Source of the DNA: Leucocoprinus leucothites
Lineage: Eukaryota > Basidiomycota > Agaricomycetes > Agaricales > Agaricaceae
Reading direction: 5' to 3'
DNA length: 64,000 nucleotides
Assembly: GCA_013368445.1 (NCBI GenBank)
Contig: JAACJO010000014.1
Location: 806,001-870,000, forward strand
In this document: piece after piece, positions 49,473 through 60,854 of the stretch
How the letters are laid out: every line of letters starts with the position of its first letter
How positions within the stretch are numbered: the stretch's first letter is position 1
Notes under the pieces: generated by a model
Told to the model about the DNA's origin: nothing
What the model saw: only the letters and a program-made list of their open reading frames with translations
The model's database searches: none
Translations under genes and position numbers: made by a program

Positions 49473-52397
49473 ATGTTCGAAACACTTTCCAAATGGAGAC
49501 GCAAACTCTCTTCCTCCTCCTCCTCAACAACAACAGCACAAGCCTCAGAATCACAAACAACCCTCCTCCCCACTTCCTACACACAATACCCCCAACAACA
49601 GTACCAAACCGACACCGAAACACACACAGGTGGTAGAGGAAGTTCAGGAAGACAATTCCGATCCATAAGTCAGCCTATCCCCCGATCCTCGCCTAGTTCA
49701 TTATCAGGCTCCATTGTCTGGTCTACTTCTGGCGGAGGTGCAGGGCCACTGGGGAGTGAAGGTATTGGTTACGCGATGACGGCTGGTGCAGGGAACAATA
49801 ATAATAATGATGGAGGATGGGAGGACCAGATGTTATCGGAGATTGAGGATAATAGGCATATGGGGAGTTTAGGTAGACGATCGAGAATGGAGGGTGGTGT
49901 TGGTGGTGGTGAGCAGGGGGAGGAGGATGAATATGAGGAGGAGGATGAACGATACGCGCGGGGCGATCACGAGGGTGTATCGACAGCGGCACAACAGCAA
50001 TATCACCCCCAACAGCAATTCCATTATCCAACCTCGAGAAACCTTAGCCTTCGTCTCCAAACCAACGTCCAACATGGATCTTCATCGACGTACATCACGC
50101 ACCACCAAAATCAACCATTCTTCCACCCCCTGCCCCTCCTCACTACTCCCAACCACCACCACAGCAGCAGCAGCAGCACCCGCACCACAGACAACCTCTC
50201 CCAAACCAATTCATCCACCACCACCAAGTCAAGCTTTCACCTATAGCAGAAGCTTCACCCACAAGTACATCAGCCGACTATCCATCGTTGAAGAAAGCCG
50301 GTTCCGAGATTCTCGCTGCTTCTATTTCGGGGCAGTCGCCTGGTGGGGCGAGTAACCTAAGGAATTCAAACGCGACCGTGATTAGTGAGAGGGGCCCTAG
50401 GAGAAGAAGTGGAAGTGGGAGTGGTGAAAATGGATCGAGTGGTGGGACTGGTGAGAGTCCGAGTGGTACCAGTGTGAGTGTGGGTGCGACAGTGGGGTCG
50501 TCGAGAAGGCAGTCTACGAATTTGACTGCTATTACAAATGGCAATGGGATGTTGGGTGGTGGGGTTGGGAATGGGAATGGGGGAGGGTTGAGTCCGTTGA
50601 CGCCTGCTACGGCTACGAGTACTGGTGTTAGTGCCAGTGCTGGGTCGCCAATGTCGCAGTATGCGACGCCGACGACTGCTTCTGCGTCTCCTGGTGGTCC
50701 GGGGTTGAGTCCGAATGTTGTTATACCTTCGCCTGCTTCTGCTGGTGCTGGGATGGGGGTTGTGGGTGGAATTGGAACGCCTGAGGTTACGCGTGAGTGG
50801 TCGTGTGTTTATCGCGTCGGGAGCTGGATAGCTGATTTTTGGTCGTATAGGTCCCTCTCCAGCATATTCCTCGCCATTTATCAGTCGCACGCTGAACCGT
50901 ACCGCTTCACAAGGTTCGTCAAGAGGGAGGAGTAGTAGCACGAGTACAGTTCCTGGACCTATGGCTCCGTCTCAGGCCATTGTTACGGGACGAGCGGGGA
51001 GCCCTGCTGGTGGCCTTGGTAGACAAGGTTCCCTTCGTTCTGGATCGGCTTCAAGTGTTATTCCGCGACAAGATAATCGTCAGCCTCAGAGTTCACGATC
51101 GGGTACACCGACTCTCATTGGATCATCGACAAATAACCCAGGTCTTTCATCCTCGACTACCGTTGTCTTATCTTCTGCGCCTTCCGATGCACCGTCGATC
51201 CCGCCACTGAATTTGAGCCCACCGTTTCCGGGTCCGCATCCGAATGTGGGTTTGAGGCATGGGAGGAGGGGGGAGGTGGATGTGGGATCGGGTGGTTCGT
51301 GGAGTTCGTGGGGTTGGAGAGGGAAGGGGAGGAAAGTGGGTGTGATGCCGAAGATTCCTGGGAGTCAGGAGGGGTATCATGATGAGTATGATGAGGAGGA
51401 GGAGGGAGAAGAGGAAGAATATGAGGAAGAGGAGGAGTATGAGGAGGGTGTTTCGGCACCTGGGGAAGAAGCGAGTGGGTATGAGTACGGATATGGATAT
51501 GGGTGGGGTGGGTATGAGGAGGAGGAGAGAGATACAGTGAGATATGCAGATGAGGTAGTGAGGAGGGAAGAGGAGGACATAGAGGCTGGTCCGTCTGGGA
51601 TTAGAATCCGTGTTGAAGAGCCCGCTGATGGTCAACGACCTCGAATTCCGTCGTCCGAGTCGTTCATCACGCGTCGCTGGTCTCGCGATCGCCAGCGCGG
51701 GATTCCAACAGACAGCTACCGCATGCGCCACAGTCTAATCAACTTTTCTCGCCTCCGCGCGAAGAACCAACGACGCTGGTTTGGCTTGGCCAATCTGACT
51801 CCAGCGTTTTGGGCGTTCTGGTTGGGATTTATATGTCCTGTGTTATGGCTCGTAGGAGGATGGCATTTCACGAGTTACGGAGAGCAACCTCCTCGGATGG
51901 GAGTATGGGAGTTTTATTTCTCGGGAAAGAGTCCCGATGGAGGATGGAAGGAAATGTTTTGTTGTTGTTTGTCTGGGGCACGAAGACGACCGGTTGATAC
52001 AAAGGGCAAGGGAAGAGAAGTTGAAGGCGGTGATGGGAAGACAACCGTCCCCAGGTGGATCTCGGAAAAGAGGCTCAACGATCCAAACCACATTAAACGC
52101 TCTCTCAGAGGCATATCCTTTGGCTACCCATTCATCCCACGACCTGCCACTGTCGCCTCATCATCAGGTATACACTCCGTGCTGAGGATTGTTGGAAAGC
52201 CGAATAGACTGCTGGATCATCTGTACGGTGTGAAGCTGAGAGAGGTGCGGGGGAGGCCTGAGAGCGGGAGGAGGATGTTTGATCCGTGGATTCAGCGGTG
52301 CCGGTATGCTTTCTGTTACGCGTGCGCATTAATGGCTATCGGACTCTGCACCGCGTCGATATACCTTATTGTATTTAATACTCGGCAGCTGCGATAG
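49473..52397 (+). CDS. Low-complexity membrane protein with C-terminal hydrophobic segments
   Basis: The ATG at 49473 starts a Ser/Gln/Gly-rich frame (MFETLSKWRRKLSSSSSST). Homopolymeric Ser, Gln and Asn runs and a Glu-rich block follow. A frame change is needed between about 50085 and 50245, presumably an intron that I could not place exactly. The middle frame (SADYPSLKKAGSEILAA...) then runs to an intron at about 50800-50850 (GTGAGT donor) and joins RPSPAYSSPFISRTLNRTAS, open to the TAG at 52395-52397. The C-terminal third is ordered: RRWFGLANLTPAFWAFWLGF, ICPVLWLVGGWHF and, at the very end, CYACALMAIGLCTASIYLIVF, so at least two or three membrane spans. A tandem acidic/Tyr-Gly block (EEEEYEEEEEYEEG, YEYGYGYGWGGY) lies just before them. 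No named domain. Confidence 0.62.
50162..50177 (+). repeat. CAG trinucleotide run
   Basis: Five CAG units inside the region where the reading frame of the low-complexity membrane protein has to change. Depending on phase it codes for Ser or Gln. A likely length-variable site. Confidence 0.7.
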
Positions 52398-52582
52398 GCT
52401 GCTCTGCTTGTATCTTTATGTGAGAACACTGGGAATTTCGAAGCTGCTATTAGAATGGGCGCCAGTTGACTGCCGAGCAGTGGGAAAGAAGTGTAAAAAA
52501 CAAACATGAACAAATAAAATAGGTGTAACGAAAGCGGTGCCTCTCCTTGGAAGATTGTCAAGAAACATCCTACTGCCAGGAA

Positions 52583-52612
52583 ATGTCGATATGTTTCCTC
52601 TCCTCATCATAG
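52583..52612 (+). promoter_or_regulatory. Short upstream reading frame overlapping the IRE1 start
   Basis: An ATG at 52583-52585, eight bases before the IRE1 start and out of frame with it, opens nine codons and stops at TAG 52610-52612, overlapping the main start. Both ATGs have a G at -3. A second, even shorter frame (ATG AAC AAA TAA) lies at 52506-52517. Whether they are in the mRNA leader depends on the transcription start, which is not visible. Confidence 0.4.
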
Positions 52613-55600
52613 CCTCTCTCTTTTCCTTTGCTCTTGCTCAGATTCTCTCTTTGCGCCCAGAAAATCCTTTCTCAAATGCCCTCGTGGAACACACGACCCC
52701 GCAGCAGCACCAGCGGCAGCCACATCGCCAGCACAGACAGTACCACCACTATACCTCGCCGCCACAGCCAGAAACAGACTTGTTTGACAACATCGACTTG
52801 CTCGATATCATTCTCCTTGCTTCTGTAGATGGCAAATTCCATGCTCTCAATCGTACTTCTGGTCACATTTTGTGGTCCATGGGACCCTACCCTTCCTCTT
52901 CATCATCATCATCATCACAACCACAACCATCCGGACCAACAGCCCTCTCCCCACTAGTCCGAACAAGTCACATCGACTACGACCCCGAAATCACCGATGA
53001 CTCTGCTCCCCAAGAAATCTACATCATCGAACCTCAATCCGGCGACATCTACGTCATGCCCAACCCTTCCTCTCCCCTTCAACGTTTCCCTTTCACAATG
53101 CAGGAACTCGTTGACATGTCTCCCTTTAGCTTTTCTGGTGAAGAGGAGGATGGTAGAGTTTTTGTGGGTAAGAAGGAGACTTCGTTGTTGGTGGTTGAGT
53201 TGGAGACGGGGAGGATCAAGGCGACGTTGAATTCAGAGTGTCCGTGGGATCAGTTTGAGGAGTTTAGGAAGGGTGATGAGGATGAGCTGGATTTGGATCA
53301 GCTTGAGGGGAATGAACCCCAGAAACCTCAAACTACGGATGTCTACATCGGACGCACAGGCACGTATTCCCCAAACTCCCCCTTAATTTCCACTCTGACA
53401 ATCCTTGGCGTAGACTACCACGTCTCCATCATCACCCGCCCTAACCCCTCCTCAAGCTCTTTCCGTCCCAGCAGCAGCGCAAGCAGGAGCAACCTCATCC
53501 AAAACCTCTCCTTCTCAACTTATGGTCCAAATCGACAAGACAATCACCTTCAGTCGCTTTACCGCCGCACCAAAGACGACGCTTATGTCCAACCACTGCC
53601 AGGTGGTGAAATTATGTCGTTTAGAGCTAAATCTACTGTCGATGGTTCTGGACAACAAACAACGATGAACCATGATCCTTTGTGGGGACATGATTTCCCT
53701 CAACCCATGTAAGTGCCCTCCGCCATAGAAAGAATCACTGCTAACTCTTCAAATTGATAGTGTGGCAGTATTCGACGTCATGCGCAAACGCCCTCCTGTC
53801 AACGGCAAAGACTCTTCATCTTCACTCCCCTTCGTCCTTCTACAACCCCGTCCGAAAATCCAAGATCTCATCCCTAACCTTCCCGCCTCTGTCAAAGATA
53901 ACCTCCGCACGGCCTATGTCGGGCTTGTATCCGAAACAGGGAGTTTATTCGCTATGAGCCCGCAGAATTTTCCGCTTGTGGTGTTTAGTAGGCATGAAGA
54001 GATGAAGAATCGGTTGATTGATTCTGGTCCTCGTCACGGACCTTCCAGAGTCAAGCTTTCTCAGGGTCGAGCTGGTGCAGGCAGGAAGGAAGAGGAGGAT
54101 GAAGCAAAGACAGTTGACGAGTTGACTAAACTTCGTAAACTCCGCGAAGCAGCTGGGCAGGAGGAGGGAGAAGGGGAAGAGGTGATTGAATGTCATGATA
54201 AAATCATGAATGATAGGCGATGTCTTGTTGGTGTACGGCGCCTCGAGCTTGATACAGGTGACGGCACACAAACGCGTATGAAGCGATTATTGGACGCTGC
54301 GCCTTCTGCTATGGCGTTTGATGATTATAGGCGACTTGTTGCTGATCATCCTCATTCCGAATCGCCAGCTCAATGGGATGAGGGAGGGAATGAGAGTAGA
54401 GGATCTGGAGCGTTGATGATTGATCCTCCTCCTTCTCCTTTGTCGATCGAGGCGACGCGTGCGGGGTTAGTTGTTGAGGCGAAGTGGTGGGAGGTGGTGA
54501 GTGTGATGGTTGTGCTTGGTTTTGTGACATTTTGGATGGTGGTTAGGGGGGAGACTTGGAGGAAGGCGTTGGGGATTAAGAAGAATGTGTCTCGACTGGA
54601 TTCGAGAGCGCAGGCTGTGGAGGTCAAGGAAGACTCTGGAAAGGTTACTGGGCCTGAAGTTTCGGATACAATACCATCGATGACGACAATACCAAAAGAT
54701 ATTTCCCCTCCTATACCCGCCACACCCGATATACCTACCCCCGGGTCACTCACTCCCACTCCCACTCCTGCCCCTATCGTGGCATCAGCTGGAGGAGAGG
54801 AAACGGATAAAGAAGACTTGGAAGGAACAAACACAGACGTCGAGGATTTCATTGTCGTTGCTGATCCGGGTTCAGGATCTGGATCGAGTGGTGTCAATGG
54901 GAACGGAACAATACCGGGGACACCTGCTACGCCAAAGAAGAAGACGAGAAGAGGAAAGAGAGGAGCTAAGAAGTCGAAGAATGCTGCTGACCCTGAGCAG
55001 GTGAATGGGAAAGAGCAAGAGGCTGAGACGCGGGCGCCGCAGAGTTCGTTGATTGTGACGAGTTCGATGGTTAAGCCGAGTGTTGCGCCTAGTCCTTCGT
55101 TAATTGTTTCTGATACTGTACTCGGTAAGATGTTCGCAACTGTCCACACCCACGTATACTCATTGCACGCAATCTCTAGGATACGGTTCGCATGGAACAG
55201 TAGTCTACCGGGGTTCCCTCCAAGGTCGTGCTGTCGCTGTCAAACGTCTCCTTGCAGACTTTGTCACTCTCGCCTCTCGCGAAGTCTCCATCCTCCAAGA
55301 ATCTGATGATCACCCCAATGTTATCCGGTACTACTACCAAGAATCACACGCCGGCTTTTTGTACATTGCGTTGGAGCTTTGTCCAGCTAGTTTGGCGGAT
55401 ATCGTGGAGACTCCGGATCGGGATGCGTGGAGGGATATTGCTGTGAACTTTGATCCCAAGAGAGCGTTGAGACAAGTGACGAATGGGTTGAGGCATTTGC
55501 ATGGGTTGAAGTTGGTGCATAGGGATATTAAACCACATAATATCCTTGTTTCGACCAAGGGTGTTGGTGGTATGGGAGGAGCGGGAGGGAGTGGAGGAGG

Positions 55601-56672
55601 AGGGGTAGGGGCAGGGGGCAGGGGGGCGAGTTATAGGATGTTGATTTCGGATTTCGGGTTGTGCAAGAAGCTCGATGTGGACCAGACGAGTTTTTTGCCG
55701 ACTGCGAATGGAGCGATGGCTGCTGGGACGGTTGGATGGCGTGCACCGGAGATATTGAGCGGGGAAGTCAAATTGAATGAGTTTGCGGATGACTCTTCGA
55801 GGGGATCGACGGCGACAGTGCAAGGGAATAATGCGTCGATATCGTCGACGTCGTCGACGAATTCGAATGTGTCGGCAAAAGGGAGGACGAGGTTGACGAA
55901 GAGTGTGGATATATTTGCGTTGGGGTGTTTGTATTATTATACGTTGACGGGGGGAGGGCATCCGTTTGGGGATAGGTATGAGAGGGAGGTGAATATTATG
56001 AAGAATGAGAAGAATTTGGAGATGTTGGAGAGGTTTGGGGAGGAGGGTACGGAGGCGATGGATTTGATTGAGAGGATGTTGGATCCTTTGCCTACTGGAC
56101 GGTAATGACATATTCATTTCTATCTCTCAATAATATTTAACTGACGATAGGCATTGTTTTAGGCCGGATACAACATCGTGTCTTCTTCATCCGTTCTTCT
56201 GGGATTCGTCGAGGAGATTAAACTTTTTACAGGATGCGTCGGATAGGTTTGAGATTATGTGTCGGGATCCTAGGGATCCTAATTTGGTGGCGTTGGAGGA
56301 GGGAGCGTTTGGTGTTGTGGGGAATGATTGGGTGGGGAGGTTGGATAAGGTGTTTATTGAGAATTTGGGCAAGTTTAGGAAGTATGATAAGAAGAGTGTG
56401 CAGGATTTGTTGAGGGCTTTGAGGAATAAGGTAATGTCGCGAGTGATTTGGTGTTGATTTGACTTTTTGCTGACCCCCCGCCGTAGAAACATCATTATCA
56501 GGATTTACCGGATAATGTGAAGCGGCATTTAGGTCCTATGCCGGAGGGGTATCTGGCGTATTTTACGAGACGGTTCCCGAATTTGTTTTTGCATGTGCAT
56601 AGGGTGGTGAAGGAGACGGGGCTTGCGGATGAGTCGATGTTTAGGAGTTATTTTGAGTTGCCGGATTCGTAG
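52591..56672 (+). CDS. IRE1: IRE1 unfolded-protein-response sensor kinase/endoribonuclease
   Basis: ER transmembrane sensor that splices HAC1/XBP1-type mRNA on ER stress. Exons 52591-53708, 53761-55124, 55180-56101, 56163-56430 and 56487-56672 give 1285 residues. A signal peptide (MFPLLIIASLFSFALA) precedes the lumenal beta-propeller-like domain (LDIILLASVDGKFHALNRTS with the IRE1/PERK hallmark GxILW, later IYIIEPQSGDIYV). One transmembrane helix lies near residues 615-637 (VVSVMVVLGFVTFWMVV), then a basic/acidic linker. The kinase starts near 827 (GYGSHGTVVYRG, AVKRLL), with HRDIKPHN (~940), SDFGLC (~984), GTVGWRAPE. The C-terminal KEN RNase domain contains KKHHYQDLP and GYLAYFTRRFPNLFLHVHR, with the Tyr and His expected for catalysis. 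Unusual are a Gly-rich loop between HRD and DFG and a Ser-rich insert after the APE motif. The gene begins only 194 bp after its upstream neighbour. Confidence 0.96.
52900..52917 (+). repeat. TCA/CAT trinucleotide run in IRE1 lumenal coding sequence
   Basis: Six TCA units encode Ser residues within a longer Ser tract of the lumenal domain, followed by Gln-Pro-Gln-Pro. A likely length-variable site between strains. Confidence 0.7.
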
Positions 56673-57744
56673 GTGGTTCGTGTTTTTATCTGCTTCCTTT
56701 TTTTCGTTCTGTCTCCCCCTTTTGCGCTCCCCCAGTCTCTGTCACTCGTACACGCTGTAAAAGTTTATCGTTGCATCATCCACTCTGATATCACTGCATG
56801 CGTTTTTTATTCTCTTTTTCGTTTTTGGTATAATTACATATTGACTAGAAGTAGTACTACCTCACCCCCTATGCATGTCTATAACGTACAGTCGTCAGAC
56901 CCTTCTGTGTGTTTTAAAGTAGTTTATTAGTTGAGAGAGAGAAGTTTGTATTTGTAGTGCGGCAATATATGCGTGGTTGTCTATTTGTATATTGGTTTTT
57001 ATGTTCTACGTTCAGTGGTGACCCTCTGATAGCATTGGGTTGTTCCGGTTTTAATGAGCTCAGGTATGATTTACCCTATATGGAGATCCATCAAATGTGG
57101 GATTCTTGACTCCTCTTCCGAGCTTCTCCTCGTCCGGTCAACTAGCCTCGATTCATTCCTTTCTGTCGTTCCTTGAGGAAGTCACTAGTCATGTGGCCCA
57201 TTTGGTTTGAAAAGAACTCCGAGTCTTCACATGTTCACACCCCAGTGCTCAGTACTCAGCACTCAAGTGTCCGGAAGAGCAATGAGCTCCCACCGGTATC
57301 TTCAGACTGAGTAGACGGGAACGGGCCTTGTCCTCTACTCGCTTATTTTGTCAGACAATGAAGACAACAATAGCACATCCCGCGCTTGTGACTTGTCAGG
57401 TATGCATTGCCCCTCCTCCTTTCCACGCCATCACTGACAATAGCGCTTATTGTCTTTGCAAAGGTCATTTCGGACCGCGGCGATCGTGGTCCAATTGTCC
57501 CTTTGGCTTTGGATAACAGTTTGTGTGGCGATTCACCATTCTTGTTGGACGTCACCTGAGGTCACCGAGAGTTGCTTTGTTCTCGTATTCTTATATCAAG
57601 TGGTACTATACGGCATCATATCATTCCCCTTGTCAGACTCCACACTCTTCTCTAGCGCCTACAAGCCTCTGGTCGGACAGGTGAAGCTTTGACGTGATGT
57701 ATGGTATTGGCTTGCCATTTTACTAACACGATTCTTTGACCGCC
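56673..57744. other. Intergenic region downstream of IRE1
   Basis: AT-rich 3-prime flank with pyrimidine tracts, then about 450 bp of probable promoter. A short plus frame (57328-57516) and the segment 57450-57692 encode nothing recognisable. Confidence 0.4.
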
Positions 57745-59788
57745 ATGTACAGGATGACCTGGTCCAAGTCGGGCCCCAAGTCTCTTTACCCGCCACAGTT
57801 TATTGCCTACGAGCCGGGTGCAGTCAGTATCTGGGATAACTGGCAGAGACCCGAAGCTCCCTCCCTCGAGTGAGTTTGTTTCTATTTTTTGTTGGATTTT
57901 CTGGCTGAATAGTCCGTGGAGTGTTCGGCTTGCCCACGAGAAAGAGAGGAGGCACCCGAGCTCAGTGTCTAGTAGCCCTTCCAGTGTCGGTAGTCTATCC
58001 CCGAATTCAAAACGATCGCTCCTTTCTTCTCGTTTCAAGAGATCTACAGTACGTCATGTGGCTTCCTCCAACCTTGAAAACTGATGTCAATGTCACCCCT
58101 CTGTGGAATCTTAGTATACTCGTGATGCCCAGCAGCAAGCCAAGCAGCATAACAGCGAGAAAATCGTCTGTCGGTTGCCGCTAGGCGTGTACGAAAAGGT
58201 TTTTCTGGAATGTGCCCGTCTCCCGCCGGAGGTTCTGGAAACATGGCGCTGGATGAATGTATCGTATGTGTGCCGGAGCTGGCGGATTGCGGCGTTAAAG
58301 AGTCGGAGACTGTGGACCTTTGTCGACTTCTCCAGCCAAGGAAGAGCCAATATCTCGCTTCATCGAGCCAAAGGGGAACCACTGTCGATCAGAGCTGTAG
58401 TGAGGGAGCACAATATTCGACAGCTCAAGTCGGTCCTAACTACCGCTTATCGCATCGACAGCATTCAATTGCATTCATCTGTTCACGGCATTTTGCCCCT
58501 ATTAGAGATTCTTGCACATCCTCATCCAACGTTGACATACTTGGTGGTGAATGTAACGCCGGATGCATCGGATACAATATCCTATCCCCGTCCAGGTTTT
58601 CCCCTGTCCGAAAAGGAGCTCGGGCTGCGAACAGTAGAGCTGAATGCCGCGCCGCTCTATTTGTTATCTTACCGTTGCCCTTCCTTGACCCGCCTGTCAC
58701 TTCGGAGCCTGCCTTCCAACGAACAACAGGCCGACCTCCATAGAGTCCTCTCCAATGTTCCAAATCTACAGTACCTCACAGTTTGTGACTGTACGATAGC
58801 AGGAAAACCTCCTGACTGCCCGGTTCTTCTTCCGAGTCTCCGTCTCTTGAAGATCGAAGGATCCTTGCAGCAAGTGGCGAACCTTCTCGAACTTGTCACG
58901 CTGCCACCCTCCTGCCAACTTTCCTGCTCATTAACCAAGCTGGACAATCTATCCGACAGCTTATGGCGACTGTGCCAAGCCATCGGTACACACTCGTATA
59001 CCTCTTCCCGTGATATACCACTGGAAACTCTCACTCTCACCTGTAATGAGGTGTCTACACGATTCACGACGAATTATAAACTTAACCCCGACTTTCGTCA
59101 GTCCATTCGCATTCGTGCATTCGGCCACAACGCGAAACCTTCCTCTGCCGTGTTTGATATCACGATTGGTCCTGGAGATCAAGTGATATCAGATGATGTG
59201 ATCATTACAACGCTCACTGGGATTTGGCGAGCATTGTTTTTGACTAGCGTTCAAACGCTCTCCCTCCAGAATATCGATATCATCACCCAGAAAACGTGGT
59301 CTCAATTCCTTCGAACGCTCCCGCAGCTCCGAGTGTTGGACATCAGAGGGCATGCACCCTCTGGTTTGGGCTGGGCGCTGCTGTTGGACTTATTATCATC
59401 CGACACACATGCCCCGCGTTTTTTGGCGCCCCGGTTGGATGATGTCTATCTTTTTGGGGTGGACTGCTCCAGCGGAGGATTAATGCTGGCCCCGAAAGGA
59501 CAGACAAATTCGCATGCTGACGTGGATGACTCAAGCTTCTTGGACGTATTGGTCGCTGTTTTAAGACATCGCCGGCAGCATAAGCTGAGGCTCAGAAGCT
59601 TGACTGTGACGAGATGCGAAAACGTCATTGAGGAACGACTGGCAGAGCTGAAGCGTATGGTATCGCATTTGATATGGGACATTCGAGGGAAGGCGAAGGA
59701 GGCGGAAGTGAGCTATAGGAATATGCACTCGGATGCACCCAGGAGTGGCTTGAGGCATTATAACCGTTTGCAGGCGCTGCTTTCCTAG
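57745..59788 (+). CDS. F-box-like protein with leucine-rich C-terminal region
   Basis: Exons 57745-57869, 57913-58048 and 58115-59788 give 644 residues (641 if the second ATG at 57754 is used). After a Ser-rich N-terminus (KERRHPSSVSSSPSSVGSLS), an F-box-like motif spans about residues 105-155: RLPLGVYEKVFLECARLPPE...WRWMNVSYVCRSWR...SRRLWTFVDF. The rest shows the irregular leucine-rich pattern of agaricomycete F-box proteins (YLVVNVTPDA, LTRLSLRSLPS, LQYLTVCDCTI, VLDIRGHAPSGL). Such proteins are usually substrate receptors of SCF ubiquitin ligases; the target cannot be inferred. The ATG at 57745 has a good context (CCGCC before it) and is preferred. Confidence 0.8.
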
Positions 59789-60854
59789 ACGCCAGCGTGT
59801 TATGTGAGCTGAAAGCATGTTTTTGGTGGTTTGGCTTGTGCCTAGGTATTTTTGGACCGAAAGAATTTGGTTGACCGATTCGATTTGTTCTCTCCTTATT
59901 CGTTTCTCTCCGGGGGGATGGACCCGGTTCGTTTAACTTTAGTTCGGTTTTGATGGTCCCTACCGAAATTTTTGACGTATTCCGCGAGGGGAAAGCCTCT
60001 TTCCTTCTGCTATTCTCCGAAGCCCCGATGTATCTCAAGTCGATGTATCTTTATCATTTTGCGGCTTGCCCATGTTATGTGGCTCGTCGGTCCTCATAAT
60101 AATGTTCAAGTCCTCTAAATCCTGCTCCCTAACGAAACTCATGCTTGAGATGGAGGGCCCATTTTCTTCTGGTAATATCAACGACCTTTGTAGCTGAAAT
60201 ACATCATCGCCCACTTCAATGAACCCGACCCTGCGTGCCATGTACCCGTCGAGACCGAGACTTGCGGTGATTATCACTCCACGGCTCAAGAATCATATTT
60301 CTGTTCCGGTGTCATCTCGAATGTCATTTCATTTATAGCAACCTATACTCATTCAGCAGACAAGGATCACTGCTTATCTGACTCGGGCCCACTCTCCAAA
60401 ACCATGTGAGACCACGGTCCACAGCGGAGAACTAGACTTGCTTTGGTAAAAACCCACCTGTGGCTTTCGCCTCCGTGCTCAAGATCTGAAACGATGTGCC
60501 TGAAATCCGATGAACCCAAGTAGGGTGAAGATTTCTGGGTAGCTATTCTTGGGTTGTCCTCATCGCTTCAGAAGACTGGGGCCCCTTGGTCAAATGTAAG
60601 AATGTTTGAAACGGGTAATGCCATAATGTTACTATTTGTCTTGCCAAGACAAGGATGATGAAATGGAATCAAAAGAGATTGAAGAGAGATTTCTTCTCAT
60701 TCAGTGTCGCGATGGCCGCTATTCTAAGTTAAATGTCAGGGCCCCGGGTTCGAACTAACTAAGTGATGGGTATCACGTGGCCGAAAAGGATTCCATCTGG
60801 TAGTCCTAATATTAGTACACTGCCTTCCTCTCTTTACTCCTACTACCAAAAGCT
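59789..60854. other. Intergenic region with a possible acetyltransferase remnant on the minus strand
   Basis: The minus-strand frame 60035-60289 (84 codons) contains ASLGLDGYMARRVGFIEVGD, which resembles the C-terminal beta-strand segment of GNAT acetyltransferases (a residue string ending GF.EVGD). The rest of a GNAT fold (the R/Q-x-x-G-x-G/A acetyl-CoA loop) is not found upstream on that strand, so at most this is a fragment. Otherwise no gene recognised. Confidence 0.25.

Noticed and set aside
60735..60765. GGGTTCGAACTA resembling the T-loop of a tRNA
   Set aside because: The flanking bases do not form the T-stem, and no anticodon or D-arm is found in the preceding 60 bases.
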